Shown in pieces: positions 1 through 8,134 of a stretch of DNA of 64,000 bases (the stretch's first letter is position 1; each line of letters starts with the position of its first letter). The stretch is from Bacillus sp. SM2101 (GTDB lineage Bacteria > Bacillota > Bacilli > Bacillales > SM2101), in the NCBI RefSeq assembly GCF_018588585.1, contig NZ_JAEUFG010000004.1:186001-250000 (forward strand). The letters are read 5' to 3'. Under the pieces are notes generated by a model. That model searched no databases, was not told the DNA's origin, and was given only the letters and a program-made list of their open reading frames with translations. The translations under genes were made by a program, and so were the position numbers.

Positions 1-684
1 GATAGTGTAGTTGATGGAATTAGTAAGCAAATGGTTGATTATCATCCTGTCGTAGTAACAGAAGCACAAGGTGTTGAAGCCTTGGATCTACAATATATTG
101 ATTTTCTTGTACCAGGAATCGTAGCAATGATGATTATGAGTAACAACATGAACGGTGTTGCAGGACAAATTTCAGCGTGGAGAGAGCGAGGCATTTTACG
201 TAGAATGCAAGGCACAACACTAAAGGCTTCAACTTTTATTGCTGCACAAATAACAGCAAGATTATTACTTAATGGCTTACAAGCAATGATTGTTTTGCTT
301 ATTGGAAATATCGTTTTTGATGTTCAAGTAAGTGGCTCATGGCTTAACCTTACCTTATTTGTGATATTAGGAACGTTAGCATTTATGGCTATTGGCTTTA
401 TTATTGCCGGAATTGCCAAAACACCAGAAAGTGCAGCTCCAATTGCAGGCTTTCTGTCATTCCCTATGCTATTTTTAGGAGGTGTATTTTTCCCAATTAA
501 CAATATGCCTGATTTTTTACAGCCTGTTGTTAAATTGCTTCCTATTTCACATCTGAGCACAGCTTTACGTGAAATTATGAATGTAGGTGCGTCACTGACA
601 ACTATGTGGCTAGAAGCGATCATCTTGATCGGTTGGCTTATAGGTGCATTTATCGTGGCGAGCTTCACGTTTAAGTGGGAATAA
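1..684 (+). CDS. ABC-2 type transporter permease, C-terminal part (cut by window edge)
   Basis: The reading frame is open from base 1, so the true start lies outside the window and the first ATG at 31 need not be the start. The visible 227 residues contain about five hydrophobic segments. They follow the usual plan of ABC-2 permeases: a conserved cytoplasmic stretch (SAWRERGILRRMQGT) before a run of membrane helices, and the loop GGVFFPINNMP between late helices. Such proteins form the membrane half of an exporter for drugs, lipids or peptides, and the ATPase would lie upstream. A strong terminator follows, so this is the last gene of its unit. The substrate cannot be told. Confidence 0.85.
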   Translation, partial: DSVVDGISKQMVDYHPVVVTEAQGVEALDLQYIDFLVPGIVAMMIMSNNMNGVAGQISAWRERGILRRMQGTTLKASTFIAAQITARLLLNGLQAMIVLLIGNIVFDVQVSGSWLNLTLFVILGTLAFMAIGFIIAGIAKTPESAAPIAGFLSFPMLFLGGVFFPINNMPDFLQPVVKLLPISHLSTALREIMNVGASLTTMWLEAIILIGWLIGAFIVASFTFKWE

Positions 685-780
685 TGACAACTATAAGTTA
701 TATTGTATTTCCTGTAGAGTTAATTTTTTATGTCTTACTATATTTTTAAAAATAGTGCATTTATATTAATATAATCTTAA

Positions 781-823
781 AAAGCCGATGTAATCATTTT
801 AAAGTTACATCGGCTTTAATTAT
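781..823 (+). terminator. Rho-independent terminator after the ABC permease
   Basis: A perfect 13-bp inverted repeat (AAAGCCGATGTAA with its complement at 805-817) encloses an 11-nt loop and runs into a T-rich stretch. It lies about 100 bp after the permease stop codon. Confidence 0.8.
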
Positions 824-884
824 TGTTATTTTTTTAACTGTTATTAATTATTTATATTATTCCCACGAAATGTAAAGTGATATT

Positions 885-1484
885 TTATAAGTCGTTGGCC
901 CTTTCTGGATCGATTATATCAGCTTGTTTAGCATCAAATGATAATACTAAGTTATCAATAGAATCACCTTTTTGGTGATTTTGATTATTATTATCTTCAT
1001 ATGTAATAATAATTTCAACTTCAACCGGCTGGACATCATCAGGTGTTAAAGCAGCATTGATAATATTTTTTTCATCAGCTGATTTTGCAGCAAATAAAGA
1101 AACACCATCTAGTCCATCAATAAGTTCATCACCTACACGTATTTCTATTTTGAGGTCCTCATCTAATTGATTTAAAGAATCGTCGGTATCAATTGAGTTT
1201 GCGTCTTTAAGTTCATAGTTCATATCAAACAATACTTCTTGGATATCGAGTGTACCTATATTCGATAATTCAATTGTTCTTGTCATCTGTTCACCTGGTA
1301 ATAGATTTGATACTTTAAACAATGCCGTATGTGATGGATCTGCTAGTAAATCTAAATTACCTGCTGTAATCTTATTGCCTGCAAATTCTTCTGTTTCAGT
1401 AATAAATGCAAATGTCCCACCTAGTAAAGATATTCCCATTATCAAAGATCCTATTGCCAACCCTAATTTCGTTTTCTTCTTCAT
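885..1484 (-). CDS. TasA/camelysin (CalY)-family extracellular matrix protein
   Basis: A 199-residue secreted protein. The frame is open further upstream, but the start chosen (ATG at 1484) has a strong AAGGAGGA site 7 nt before it and opens a classical signal peptide: MKKKTK, then a hydrophobic core to about residue 27. The region FAFITETEEFAGNKITAGNL is typical of SipW-processed TasA/CalY proteins. The rest fits the family: a jelly-roll type beta protein with LLPGEQ and an acidic C-terminus. Family members form amyloid-like biofilm fibres, and some are reported as the protease camelysin. At 199 residues it is nearer CalY than the 261-residue B. subtilis TasA. It follows sipW by 64 bp in the same operon. 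Family assignment is firm; fibre formation is inference. Confidence 0.88.
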   Translation of the reverse strand: MKKKTKLGLAIGSLIMGISLLGGTFAFITETEEFAGNKITAGNLDLLADPSHTALFKVSNLLPGEQMTRTIELSNIGTLDIQEVLFDMNYELKDANSIDTDDSLNQLDEDLKIEIRVGDELIDGLDGVSLFAAKSADEKNIINAALTPDDVQPVEVEIIITYEDNNNQNHQKGDSIDNLVLSFDAKQADIIDPERANDL

Positions 1485-1548
1485 CTTATATTCCTCCTTA
1501 TGTTTTATATAAACCTTTATAAAAAACTTGGTGTAACTACAAATACTC

Positions 1549-2100
1549 CTAGAGTTCTTTTCCCCTGCTTTTAGATGTATCTGTAAATATTTCCTTAAAT
1601 AAACTAAGTGCGTAAAGGATAAATAATATAGCTGGGACGAGTAGAAGAGTAGCACTACCCACCTTTGATTTCGAGTAATTAGCAATATACCCCATGTATG
1701 GGATAGTAAACCCGTCGTATTCTGCAACTACTTGTTTTGACCATACTTCATTTGTATCTGGCGTCGCGTTATTATCTCCTTTGGTCGTATAAAAAACATC
1801 GCCATTCTCATTTCTCACATCTATAACACGATGTGTTATGAGTACATTTTCGTCTCTCATATAGGTGATGACGTCCCCTTTATTAAAACGAGTCATATCT
1901 CCACCAGGCTTTACCGCAATGATCGATCCAGCTTTTATTGAAGGTTCCATCGAACCAGACAACACTGTTTTAACTTGATATCCAAATATTGTAGGCTCAT
2001 TTGCAGAAAACCGCGAAATGACTATTAATAAAACCATTACAAGAAAAATTGATCCTAAAAGAATATTTAACAGCATACTCACTCTTTTTTGAAGTTTCAT
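1549..2100 (-). CDS. sipW: ER-type signal peptidase I SipW
   Basis: A 183-residue membrane signal peptidase with an N-terminal helix (about residues 10-30), the catalytic serine in LSGSMEPS (about residue 50) and a histidine in VLITHRVI. The histidine replaces the lysine of ordinary bacterial type I peptidases, which marks the ER-like SipW class. A second helix lies near the C-terminus (about 148-168). In Bacillus, SipW matures TasA and TapA. Here it sits between a TapA-like fusion and a TasA-family gene, the same order as tapA-sipW-tasA. The start has an AAGGGG site upstream. Confidence is high. Confidence 0.93.
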   Translation of the reverse strand: MKLQKRVSMLLNILLGSIFLVMVLLIVISRFSANEPTIFGYQVKTVLSGSMEPSIKAGSIIAVKPGGDMTRFNKGDVITYMRDENVLITHRVIDVRNENGDVFYTTKGDNNATPDTNEVWSKQVVAEYDGFTIPYMGYIANYSKSKVGSATLLLVPAILFILYALSLFKEIFTDTSKSRGKEL

Positions 2101-2150
2101 CTCTAGCCCCTTTATTTGTAAATATATAACTCTACTACAACAGTTGGAGC

Positions 2151-2168
2151 GAACTATAAGTATAGTTC
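2151..2168. repeat. Intercistronic inverted repeat between the FN3/CBM gene and sipW
   Basis: The palindromic arms GAACTATA and TATAGTTC are separated by 2 nt, inside the 114-bp gap between the two genes. It could be an RNA hairpin that tunes expression within the operon. There is no T-run, so it is not a typical terminator. Confidence 0.4.
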
Positions 2169-2214
2169 ACTCTATATCATTGAGATTGAGTAGATGTCAG
2201 CAATCACTACTATA

Positions 2215-4128
2215 TCAATGAGTATATTCATACTCATCCGAATCAGATGCTGCTGTACCAGAGGAGTAAGTATAAAAGAATAATACAATATCACCATTTG
2301 TTAGATCATTGATTGTATACACCCATGATTCATCATTATTAGCTGTGGCAATGTTTTGTTGTTGTGCACCATTTATTGTATAGTGTAAATCTACAAAACT
2401 AGTTCCAGCTATGTTTGGTGTGAATATAAAAGTTGCACTGTCACCATTGTTTATCATTTCAATTGTAAAGTCTTCATGCTCAATCGTTTCGTCAACAATG
2501 TCTGCAGTATCTGTTAAAACATCAACTGTGCTTCCAGTTGATTGATTACCTGACTCATCTTTTGCAATAACTGTAAATGAATATGTTGTATTTTCTGTCA
2601 ATCCAATAACCTCATAGTTTGTCAATGTTGTACTGTCTATATAAACTCCATTTTGATAAATATCATAATTTACTACCCCAACATTATCAATAGATTCATC
2701 CCAAGTAATCATTATAGTCGTAGCACTTTTTTCTGATACAATAAGGTTATTAGGTGGTGCAGGTGCTTCTGTGTCATTTCGTATGATTCCTCCACCTAAT
2801 CCTACGATATAGCTATATTGATCTGATTCATATGCTGGCTGACCTAAAGTATATGTGTACGAGAAATCAATCGTATCACCTTCACTCAGATCTATGATTG
2901 TATATTCCCATTGTTCTTCATTTTCGTTCATGCGAACATTTTGCTGTACCCCACCATTGACAGCATAGTGTAGATCTACGAAGTCTGACACACCATCAGT
3001 CGGAGTGAACATGATTGTAACTTCGTTGCCATGATCAATAACTTCGATGGTATATTCGTCTTCAACGATTATATAGTCATTATTACCTATTGGTTCTTCA
3101 TCGGTTGTCACTTCTATACGATCACTTGCGTTAGATTCATTTCCTGCCGCATCTTTGGCAATTACTTTAAATGAATATGTGCTGTTATTTGTTAATCCTG
3201 TAACATGATATACAGTCGATACCGTACTAGCTATGATTTCTCCATCTTGATAAATATCATACTCTACTACTTTGATATTATCTGTTGCAGCATCCCATGC
3301 TATAGTCACTGTTGAATCACTTTTTTGTATGTATGTAAGGTTTGTTGGTGCCGTAGGTGGTTCTGCATCAGGCGTACTTCCTCCACTAGATCCAACGGTA
3401 TAGCTATATTCAGGTGAGTCATTTGCTTGTCCGGCTAATGTATACGTAAATGAAAAATCGATCGTATCCCCTGCACTCAACCCTCCGATTGTATATTCCC
3501 ATGTTCCTCCATCGGCATTCATACGTACATTTTGCTGTGTACCATCTTCAACATCATAATGTAAATCTACGAAGCTAGATTGACTACCTTTAGGAGTAAA
3601 CCTTAATGTAACTTCGTTGTTTTGATCAAGTATTTCAATTATGTACTGTGCGGCATTCGTTGTCACAATTAACAGGTTGCTTGCAATTGATTCATTACCA
3701 GCAGCGTCCTTAGCAACTACTTCAAATGTATATGTCGTGTTTTCTGCTAATCCAGAGACATGGAAAGTAGTTGTTGTTGTAGAGGAAATAAGCACTCCAT
3801 TTTGATAAATATCATAGCTTTCAACTGCTATATTGTCAGTTGCTGCTGACCAAAGTAAATCTACTGTTGTTTCACTTTTATGAGTAAATTTCAGATTTGT
3901 TGGTGCTGATGGTGAGTCACTGTCTACAGAAGTAGTTGTAATGAAACCAGCGAATGTTTCCTTATCAGTAAAAAATGAGGACGTTGGTGAGGTAAAAGTG
4001 TGTAATGATACTAATCCTACATAGGAAATAACTACTAAATAGATTAAAAGTCTACTAAAAATAAATGCTATTGTTCCCAATACGAGCCTCACCTCGTTCA
4101 ATTTGTGAGTGAACTTTTTACTACGCAT
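2215..4128 (-). CDS. TapA-like N-terminus fused to three FN3-CBM56-like units
   Basis: A 637-residue surface protein, first gene of the matrix operon. Residues 15-45 are a membrane/signal segment. Then comes SSFFTDKETFAGFITT (about 50-65), which resembles the SipW cleavage region of TapA and TasA. Three copies of a two-domain unit follow: fibronectin type III at about 71-157, 255-342 and 452-540, each followed by a beta-domain at about 160-245, 355-442 and 550-636. The beta-domain has the signature FVDLHYxVNGGxQQNVRMN and DTIDFSxTYT, which resembles CBM56 beta-1,3-glucan-binding modules. Classical TapA (253 aa in B. subtilis) lacks these domains. The ATG at 4128 gives a basic N-terminus but has a weak ribosome site; a TTG at 4080 follows a very good GAGGTGA site and is a real alternative. 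Domain calls are good; ligand and anchoring role are inferred. Confidence 0.85.
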   Translation of the reverse strand: MRSKKFTHKLNEVRLVLGTIAFIFSRLLIYLVVISYVGLVSLHTFTSPTSSFFTDKETFAGFITTTSVDSDSPSAPTNLKFTHKSETTVDLLWSAATDNIAVESYDIYQNGVLISSTTTTTFHVSGLAENTTYTFEVVAKDAAGNESIASNLLIVTTNAAQYIIEILDQNNEVTLRFTPKGSQSSFVDLHYDVEDGTQQNVRMNADGGTWEYTIGGLSAGDTIDFSFTYTLAGQANDSPEYSYTVGSSGGSTPDAEPPTAPTNLTYIQKSDSTVTIAWDAATDNIKVVEYDIYQDGEIIASTVSTVYHVTGLTNNSTYSFKVIAKDAAGNESNASDRIEVTTDEEPIGNNDYIIVEDEYTIEVIDHGNEVTIMFTPTDGVSDFVDLHYAVNGGVQQNVRMNENEEQWEYTIIDLSEGDTIDFSYTYTLGQPAYESDQYSYIVGLGGGIIRNDTEAPAPPNNLIVSEKSATTIMITWDESIDNVGVVNYDIYQNGVYIDSTTLTNYEVIGLTENTTYSFTVIAKDESGNQSTGSTVDVLTDTADIVDETIEHEDFTIEMINNGDSATFIFTPNIAGTSFVDLHYTINGAQQQNIATANNDESWVYTINDLTNGDIVLFFYTYSSGTAASDSDEYEYTH

Positions 4129-4560
4129 TCAACTCAGTAAACCATTATACTGTACTATACTAAGTAATTGTACCTAAAAAAAATTACCATTTTAACCTAA
4201 TTCATACTATCACTTTTTTATTCATCGTTCAAGAGCAATGTTTGATTGAAAAACCACTTCTCATAAACGAAAAAAAGACACATATTTCCCCCTAAGTATT
4301 TTTCATTCAGTTTTGTCGTATACTTGTTGTTAGTTACAGTAAATTACGAAAGCAAAACGTGATGATATGCGCTTTGTCTTTGTTATGTAGTAGATAAAAA
4401 GATGAAACGATAGTTGTATACTTGTTTATTTTGTTAGCAAAACAATCCAAATCAACAATAACCTTTCATTAAAAACAAAAAGATTGTATTTCATATTTAA
4501 ATTACTTACCATTCGTAATTTGTAATATAGAAATACAACCGTTCTAAAAAAATTCTTTCT
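4129..4560. other. Intergenic region upstream of the matrix operon
   Basis: 432 bp without a gene. On the minus strand a TATAAT-like -10 lies at 4144-4149, without a convincing -35. It would suit the TTG start at 4080 better than the ATG at 4128. I see no clear SinR box cluster or terminator. Confidence 0.4.
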
Positions 4561-5391
4561 TTATCCAAGTAACTTTTCTTCGTTAAGAATTGATCGTACG
4601 ATATGTGATGCAGAATTTTCGAAAAGAGAAAAATAGTTTAGTGGGGTTCTTTTCGGAAAAAGCTGTTTTTGAATTCTTTTTGGAGATACCCCTTTTGTGT
4701 GAAGTGTAAGTACTTTATGTTGAATGTCTTCCAAGTAGGCTAACTTTATAGCAATTTTATTTCTTCCATCCTCAATCATCCCTGCATGGGAGCAAAACAT
4801 TGTTGTGAAATCGTACGTTAATATTTTTTTCATAGATTCGATTAATACAGGAACAGATTCAAACGCAAACATGGATTTTGGTCGTGACATTAAGTAAAGA
4901 TCGCCACTGAATAACCAACCAGTATCCTTGTTAAATAAGACAACATGATCGTGAGCATGGCCTGGGGTATGAATGACTTCAAATTTATATTTCTCTGTTT
5001 CGATAATTGGAGGGATTGCTTGAGGGGTAAAAGGCTTCCTATTTCCCCAAAATAACCTTCTATACAATGGTATTGGTTTTACGTGAGTGCAGTCAGCTAC
5101 ACCTGATTCGTGCACATACATCGGCACATCATAATGATCTTGTATCCATTTCGATAACCCTGTATGGTCTTCATGATGATGAGTATGAACAACCTGTGTA
5201 AAAGGTATCGTTTTTAAATGTGATTTTAAGACATCCTCCATGCTGCTGGGACCAGTATCAATTAACAAACCATCAACAAAGTATAGATAGCTTTTTAGCT
5301 TAACGTTCATAAAAGAAACAGTGGACTGGACTATTTTTACTCCTTGATATTCAAAATGAGTTAGCACCTTTTTCATTCCTTTCAAGTCCAT
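4561..5391 (-). CDS. MBL-fold metallo-hydrolase
   Basis: A 276-residue cytoplasmic metallo-beta-lactamase-fold enzyme. The zinc-binding signature HTHHHEDHTG (residues 69-78; H71, H73, D75 and H76 are ligands) is complete, as are the later HTPGHAHDH, FSGDLY and CSHAG blocks. The C-terminal helices (KVLTLHTKGVSPKRIQKQLF) resemble those of glyoxalase II-like or LACTB2-like proteins. The reaction is hydrolytic but the substrate is unknown. The start is uncertain: ATG at 5391 and the ATG five codons later both lack a well-spaced ribosome site. It stands alone, with no obvious operon partner. Confidence 0.85.
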   Translation of the reverse strand: MDLKGMKKVLTHFEYQGVKIVQSTVSFMNVKLKSYLYFVDGLLIDTGPSSMEDVLKSHLKTIPFTQVVHTHHHEDHTGLSKWIQDHYDVPMYVHESGVADCTHVKPIPLYRRLFWGNRKPFTPQAIPPIIETEKYKFEVIHTPGHAHDHVVLFNKDTGWLFSGDLYLMSRPKSMFAFESVPVLIESMKKILTYDFTTMFCSHAGMIEDGRNKIAIKLAYLEDIQHKVLTLHTKGVSPKRIQKQLFPKRTPLNYFSLFENSASHIVRSILNEEKLLG

Positions 5392-5647
5392 CTTTTTATA
5401 ACAGTATAATTTATTTGATAAAATACTTACAAGTAATTTTTAGATAATTATGAATTTTAGTTATGAAATGGAATTTTATAATAAACATAAGAATGACAAA
5501 CTATTATGCTAGTCAAATTTCTTAGTGAATGATTGAGAATACACGACGTAATTTATTGCAATTCCTAACTGCGAAAAATTGCTCTTCTTTCATATTTCTG
5601 AAGGTCTATATTCTTTAAATGATGCTGCTTCTTATGTTGATGATTAA

Positions 5648-5857
5648 TCACTTAAATAACCCAACTAGGCGGTAGATTAATTTTGGCTTAAACCTGTTCA
5701 TTCTTAGCTGACGCTCAGCTAATTCTTCGACAATCAAATCTTCAATCTCATCAAATGACTTGTTCCTACTGTCAATACCGAGTTGATTAGCATATTCACG
5801 TAATAGTGATGCTGTAATGGGTGTTAATTGTTCAAAACCGTTTTGATCTTTTTCCAT
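5648..5857 (-). CDS. Small hypothetical protein (69 aa)
   Basis: A short cytoplasmic protein, charged and probably helical (LREYANQLGID, EDLIVEELAERQLRMNRF), with a basic C-terminus ending YRLVGLFK. A GGAGAG ribosome site lies 6 nt before the ATG, which supports a real gene despite its size. I do not recognise the family. It is monocistronic, with 175 bp to the next gene. Confidence 0.6.
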   Translation of the reverse strand: MEKDQNGFEQLTPITASLLREYANQLGIDSRNKSFDEIEDLIVEELAERQLRMNRFKPKLIYRLVGLFK

Positions 5858-5981
5858 GCTTTCTCTCCTATGTTAAGACCTTACCTTCACTATATAGAAA
5901 CCGTACGCATATTGTTTGTGACATAAAAAATCAACAGGCGTGCCCATCCTCAAATCATTGCGAATGAACCTTTAGGATATA

Positions 5982-6017
5982 AAAAACACCTAAATCATTT
6001 TTGATTTAGATGTTTTT
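5982..6017 (-). terminator. Terminator of the secreted anti-sigma-like gene
   Basis: Sixteen-base arms with one G-T mismatch (AAAAACACCTAAATCA at 5982-5997 against 6002-6017) and a 4-nt loop. Read on the minus strand it ends in a T-run, just after the stop codon at 6033. Confidence 0.75.
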
Positions 6018-6032
6018 GTTCGATTAATACAT

Positions 6033-7028
6033 TTACGGTCTTTCCTCTATAAGTTCCTCTTTAGTTTTACCTGTTTCTTCCATATACTCTTTTTGCAATA
6101 CATCTTGCACAATTTCATGAATTTCTTGACTCGTTTTTCCTTCAATGTCCATATCTCGTTCGATTGCTTTTTTCATTGAATAGTTTAAGCTTATAATCGA
6201 ATTAGTGCTTAGACCAGTTGTATCAACACCTAATTCAGCTGCTTCAGATAATATTCCACTCCACCTATTCACTTCCCAATCTATGAATTGTTGTACAATT
6301 CCATACGAAGTATTCGGCAAAAGGAAATTTTCACCTTCTTCAATAGGTATCTCTTCATATGAATTTTTTAGTATGGAAGAAATTAGTTCACTAATTTCTT
6401 CATCTGTTTTATCAGTTAAGTCTATTCCAGCATTTTGATAAGCTTCAGGATCTAATTGATAAGCCTTCTTTAATTTTTTTATAGCATCCAGAAAATGTTT
6501 TTCAATATAATCTAGTCTTTTGTTATCGACTTCAGCCTTTAGCTCATCTTCAGTCAAATTTTTTACATCTATTCCAATCTTAGTTGCTTCTAATTTTAAA
6601 CTCTTCCGCTCATAGACCTCTTGTAATTCTTCTGCAATTTCATCGTAGGTTTTTCCTATCGGATTAATTCCAGCAAGGTATGCATCATCAATCTGGGTCA
6701 GTGGTAACCCCACGCCAGCAATACCTTGATAATCCTTTAAAATTTCCTCATACTGTGATTGAGATAACTCACCTCCATCTCCGTTGTACATTTTTCCATC
6801 TTCAAATTGTACTAGGACGTCCCCAACGATGTTAAACAACACTTTACTTTCTGGATCGTAATACAGAGCTTCTTGTTTTATTACTTCAAGCGGGACAGTA
6901 AAAGTCTCATTAGCTTTTACACTAGCCGAAGCTTGTGGTACTCCTTCTGCGTTAAAAGCCGTGTATCCTCCACCAATTAGTAGAGCTGAAAGTGATGCTG
7001 CTGCGATAAATTTCTTTGTGTTCTGCAT
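6033..7028 (-). CDS. Secreted homologue of the neighbouring anti-sigma factor's outer domain
   Basis: 331 residues from the ATG at 7028, which has an AAGGAAGG site; the frame is open 20 codons further but without a ribosome site. The signal peptide runs to about residue 35 (MQNTKKF, hydrophobic stretch, QASA). The body aligns collinearly with the extracellular half of the anti-sigma factor at 8121-9317. VLVQFEDGKMY matches LIVYFENGKIY, AYQLDPEAYQN matches AYQIDPASFQN, and GIDLTDKTDEEI matches SIDLTDKSDEEI. It carries about five repeats of a GIDxxxKTxxEI motif. There is no sigma-binding domain and no membrane anchor after the signal peptide. It is divergent from the sigma operon. A decoy, sensor partner or sigma target is possible; function is unknown. 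Confidence 0.8.
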   Translation of the reverse strand: MQNTKKFIAAASLSALLIGGGYTAFNAEGVPQASASVKANETFTVPLEVIKQEALYYDPESKVLFNIVGDVLVQFEDGKMYNGDGGELSQSQYEEILKDYQGIAGVGLPLTQIDDAYLAGINPIGKTYDEIAEELQEVYERKSLKLEATKIGIDVKNLTEDELKAEVDNKRLDYIEKHFLDAIKKLKKAYQLDPEAYQNAGIDLTDKTDEEISELISSILKNSYEEIPIEEGENFLLPNTSYGIVQQFIDWEVNRWSGILSEAAELGVDTTGLSTNSIISLNYSMKKAIERDMDIEGKTSQEIHEIVQDVLQKEYMEETGKTKEELIEERP

Positions 7029-7088
7029 TTGTATACCTTCCTTCTTTGTTTTTAAGAGCCTTTTTACGTCAAGACCTATAGCATCCAT

Positions 7089-7618
7089 AGATACAATGAA
7101 ACTCCAAGAATATTTATTAGTACTATTTTTTTCCTAACAATAAGTTGATAATGAAGTTTCATTAAGTACAACTTGCCGTTAGGTTGGTAGCCTTACACGC
7201 TTTCCTTGCCCTTTCACCAATATAGTAACCACCGTTGTTTTTTTTGTGACAAGAAACTATTAAATTTTCAATTTATTGTATAGTCACTTTCTAGTACTAT
7301 TAATATTTTTAAATAGGTTATTTAATAAATCCAAAACGTTTTCTTATATTATAAGATTATTATTTTACATATTAATTTAAAAAAATATGGAAATAACAAG
7401 TGATATCTACTTCCCGATATTTTGGGAGATAATATTAACTTTAATATAAACAAGTATGACAGTTATGTGATAATGTTATAGTACCCAAATTTTTACTAAT
7501 CTACTCCACCAAATCTAGTGTCACAAAAATACCTTTGCTGGTTACATAAGAGTGAAAGGCTAATTTCAACATTATAGGACAGCATATAAGAAAAATAGTT
7601 GTAGAAAAGGTGGAATCG
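7089..7618. other. Divergent promoter region of the ECF locus
   Basis: About 530 bp between the divergent secreted gene and the sigma factor, AT-rich. TGAAAC-like and TGAAAG-like hexamers occur on the sides of both genes (plus strand 7149-7170 in reverse, and 7550-7583). Their spacing to a following TAGGA differs, so I do not call a shared ECF promoter. Confidence 0.35.
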
Positions 7619-8134
7619 GTGGCACTAGAACAACAGTTTAATCATATATACAAAACGAATTACTCATTAGTTGTGAATAAAATTATTCAAATTATTCATG
7701 ATCGAGCAGTAGCAGAAGAGCTTGCTCAAAATGTCTTCATCAATTTATACAATTCAGACTGGAAAGAAATTGAGAATATGCCCGCATGGTTAAGAAAAAC
7801 TGCGATGTTTACTTCATACAATTATATTCGTTCTGAAAAGAGGGAGTATGAGCGAATGAGAAAAGAGTTTAACAGTATGAATGATCAAGTATCCTCATCA
7901 GAGGAGCAGTTTTTGCAAAGAGATGATATTTCAAATGTACATGTGATTCTAAATATAATGGAAGAACGTGAACGTCAACTATTAATGATGAAATACTCGG
8001 GCTTCAGTTATAAAGAAGTAGCAAATAGCTTAAATATTAATGAAAAATCAGTAGGCAAACTACTCTCAAGAGCGAGAAAGAAATTTAAGCAATTATATGA
8101 GCAACAATGGGGGGAGAACTGTGAACTGTTATAA
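7619..8134 (+). CDS. ECF-type RNA polymerase sigma factor
   Basis: A 171-residue sigma-70 family factor of ECF size. Region 2 is recognisable (AEELAQNVFINLYN, then AWLRKTAMFTSYNYIRSEKR), and region 4 ends the protein (MMKYSGFSYKEVANSLNINEKSVGKLLSRARKKF), with the helix-turn-helix around residues 130-160. Two GTG codons are possible; the one at 7619 has an AAAGGTGG site at proper distance, while that at 7610 does not. It overlaps the anti-sigma start by 14 nt, so the two are translationally coupled. It should direct transcription when released from the membrane anti-sigma factor; its targets are unknown. Confidence 0.9.
   Translation: MALEQQFNHIYKTNYSLVVNKIIQIIHDRAVAEELAQNVFINLYNSDWKEIENMPAWLRKTAMFTSYNYIRSEKREYERMRKEFNSMNDQVSSSEEQFLQRDDISNVHVILNIMEERERQLLMMKYSGFSYKEVANSLNINEKSVGKLLSRARKKFKQLYEQQWGENCELL

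Noticed and set aside
4129..4560. SinR boxes upstream of the matrix operon
   Set aside because: Only isolated matches to GTTCTYT-like sequence exist in the area; no cluster as in the tapA promoter of B. subtilis.
7140..7590. Shared ECF autoregulated promoter for the sigma operon and the secreted gene
   Set aside because: TGAAAC/TGAAAG hexamers occur on both sides, but the distances to a common second element differ (19 against 16), so the match is not convincing.
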